In this document: positions 5,586 to 5,747 of the stretch, in pieces
How positions within the stretch are numbered: position 1 is the stretch's first letter
Layout: each line of letters begins with the position of its first letter
DNA from: an uncultured Corynebacterium sp.
GTDB lineage: Bacteria; Actinomycetota; Actinomycetes; Mycobacteriales; Mycobacteriaceae
DNA length: 5,747 nucleotides
NCBI RefSeq assembly: GCF_946222835.1
Contig: NZ_CAMIHD010000046.1
Coordinates: 1-5,747, forward strand
Direction: 5' to 3'
Notes under the pieces: model-generated
Database searches by the model: none
The model's input: the letters and a program-made list of their open reading frames with translations, nothing else
What the model was told of the DNA's origin: nothing
Program-made: the position numbers and the translations under genes

Positions 5586-5655
5586 GGCAACCAAAGGGGC
5601 TTACTCGGGGGGTAAATAAGTTACGCCCCCGGTGCCGACACAACTGGCAACCAAA
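5586..5655 (+). repeat. 10-bp direct repeat GGCAACCAAA
   Basis: GGCAACCAAA occurs at 5586-5595 and 5646-5655, with start-to-start spacing of exactly 60 bp. The G/C stem-loop lies between the copies. Two copies are too few to call iterons. Confidence 0.6.
5607..5630. repeat. G-tract/C-tract stem-loop
   Basis: GGGGGGTAA (5607-5615) faces TTACGCCCCC (5621-5630) across a 5-nt loop, pairing fully apart from one bulged base. No U-tract follows on either strand. The sequence TAAGTTACGC within it resembles TAAGTAACGC at 5501-5510. Confidence 0.5.
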
Positions 5656-5660
5656 AGCAT

Positions 5661-5677
5661 AACCACGCGACGTGGTT
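5661..5677 (-). terminator. Terminator of the gene entering from the right
   Basis: AACCACG and CGTGGTT form a perfect 7-bp stem with a 3-nt loop. Read on the minus strand it lies 20 bp after the TAA at 5697 and is followed by ATGCTTTTGG, a short T run. Position and orientation fit a factor-independent terminator. Confidence 0.6.
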
Positions 5678-5696
5678 CCGCAACAGGAGCGGGACG

Positions 5697-5747
5697 TTAG
5701 TTTTGTTGCGAGTCTTGGTCGCTGAAAAACTCTGCGGCGTCATCGGT
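5697..5747 (-). CDS. C-terminal end of an unidentified protein (partial)
   Basis: The minus strand reads in from the window edge as TDDAAEFFSDQDSQQN followed by TAA at 5699-5697. The acidic, polar tail and the terminator-like hairpin 20 bp further on support a real gene end. One alternative frame stops immediately and the other runs on through the hairpin. Sixteen residues are too few to name a family; given the neighbouring recombinase, a plasmid replication or partition protein is possible but unproven. Confidence 0.42.
   Translation of the reverse strand, partial: TDDAAEFFSDQDSQQN

Larger units (their letters stand above)
5367..5696. other. Noncoding control region rich in structure
   Basis: About 330 bp without a supportable gene. 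From left to right it contains the recombinase promoter, the 28-bp dyad, the 16-bp-stem hairpin, the G/C stem-loop, the direct repeats and the terminator. An open frame across it (5359-5643, minus) runs through these structures and gives no recognisable protein. The density of dyads suits a recombination site or a plasmid maintenance or replication locus. Confidence 0.55.

Noticed and set aside
5359..5643. Minus-strand open frame of 94 codons upstream of the recombinase
   Set aside because: It passes through the 16-bp-stem hairpin and the G/C stem-loop, overlaps the recombinase start by a few bases, and gives a Cys/Arg/Pro-rich translation unlike any known family.
1..5747. CRISPR array, tRNA, insertion-sequence ends or target-site duplications
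   Set aside because: No regularly spaced repeats, cloverleaf sequences or transposase genes with terminal inverted repeats were found by eye.

Overview
The window looks like accessory DNA, probably plasmid or genomic-island, from a high-GC Gram-positive bacterium, most likely Corynebacterium or a close relative. This rests on the style of the HicA/HicB proteins and the small serine recombinase, mixed GC content, and gene starts that look leaderless: a TANNNT -10 hexamer lies 6-7 nt before the ATG of all four genes whose starts are visible. The host assignment is from family recognition by eye; no search was run.

Layout, left to right. At 1-363, on the minus strand, lies a HicA toxin gene followed by the start of its HicB antitoxin (TAATG overlap, hicB cut by the window edge), with a promoter carrying two inverted repeats. 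At 364-660 is a noncoding divergent spacer with two overlapping, mutually exclusive hairpins. At 661-1350 (+) is a DEDDh (DnaQ-like) 3'-5' exonuclease. At 1383-4658 (-) is a 1091-residue single-polypeptide restriction-modification enzyme: N-terminal PD-ExK nuclease, N6-adenine methyltransferase, and a C-terminal recognition region like that of type ISP enzymes but with no helicase. At 4746-5366 (-) is a resolvase/invertase-type serine recombinase. At 5367-5696 is noncoding DNA rich in secondary structure: a palindrome resembling a recombinase site, a 16-bp perfect-stem hairpin, a G/C-tract stem-loop, a 10-bp direct repeat and a terminator. At 5697-5747 (-) is the last 16 codons of an unidentified gene.

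How the parts may fit: HicAB can stabilise or defend its carrier, the fused R-M enzyme would cut unmethylated incoming DNA without a separate specificity subunit, and the recombinase could resolve multimers or move the module. The exonuclease has no obvious partner. No CRISPR array, tRNA, rRNA or complete insertion sequence was seen. The most worthwhile observations are the helicase-less ISP-like R-M enzyme with an AT-rich recognition region, the shared leaderless promoter geometry, the possible recombination site upstream of the recombinase, and the alternative-hairpin leader at 459-488.
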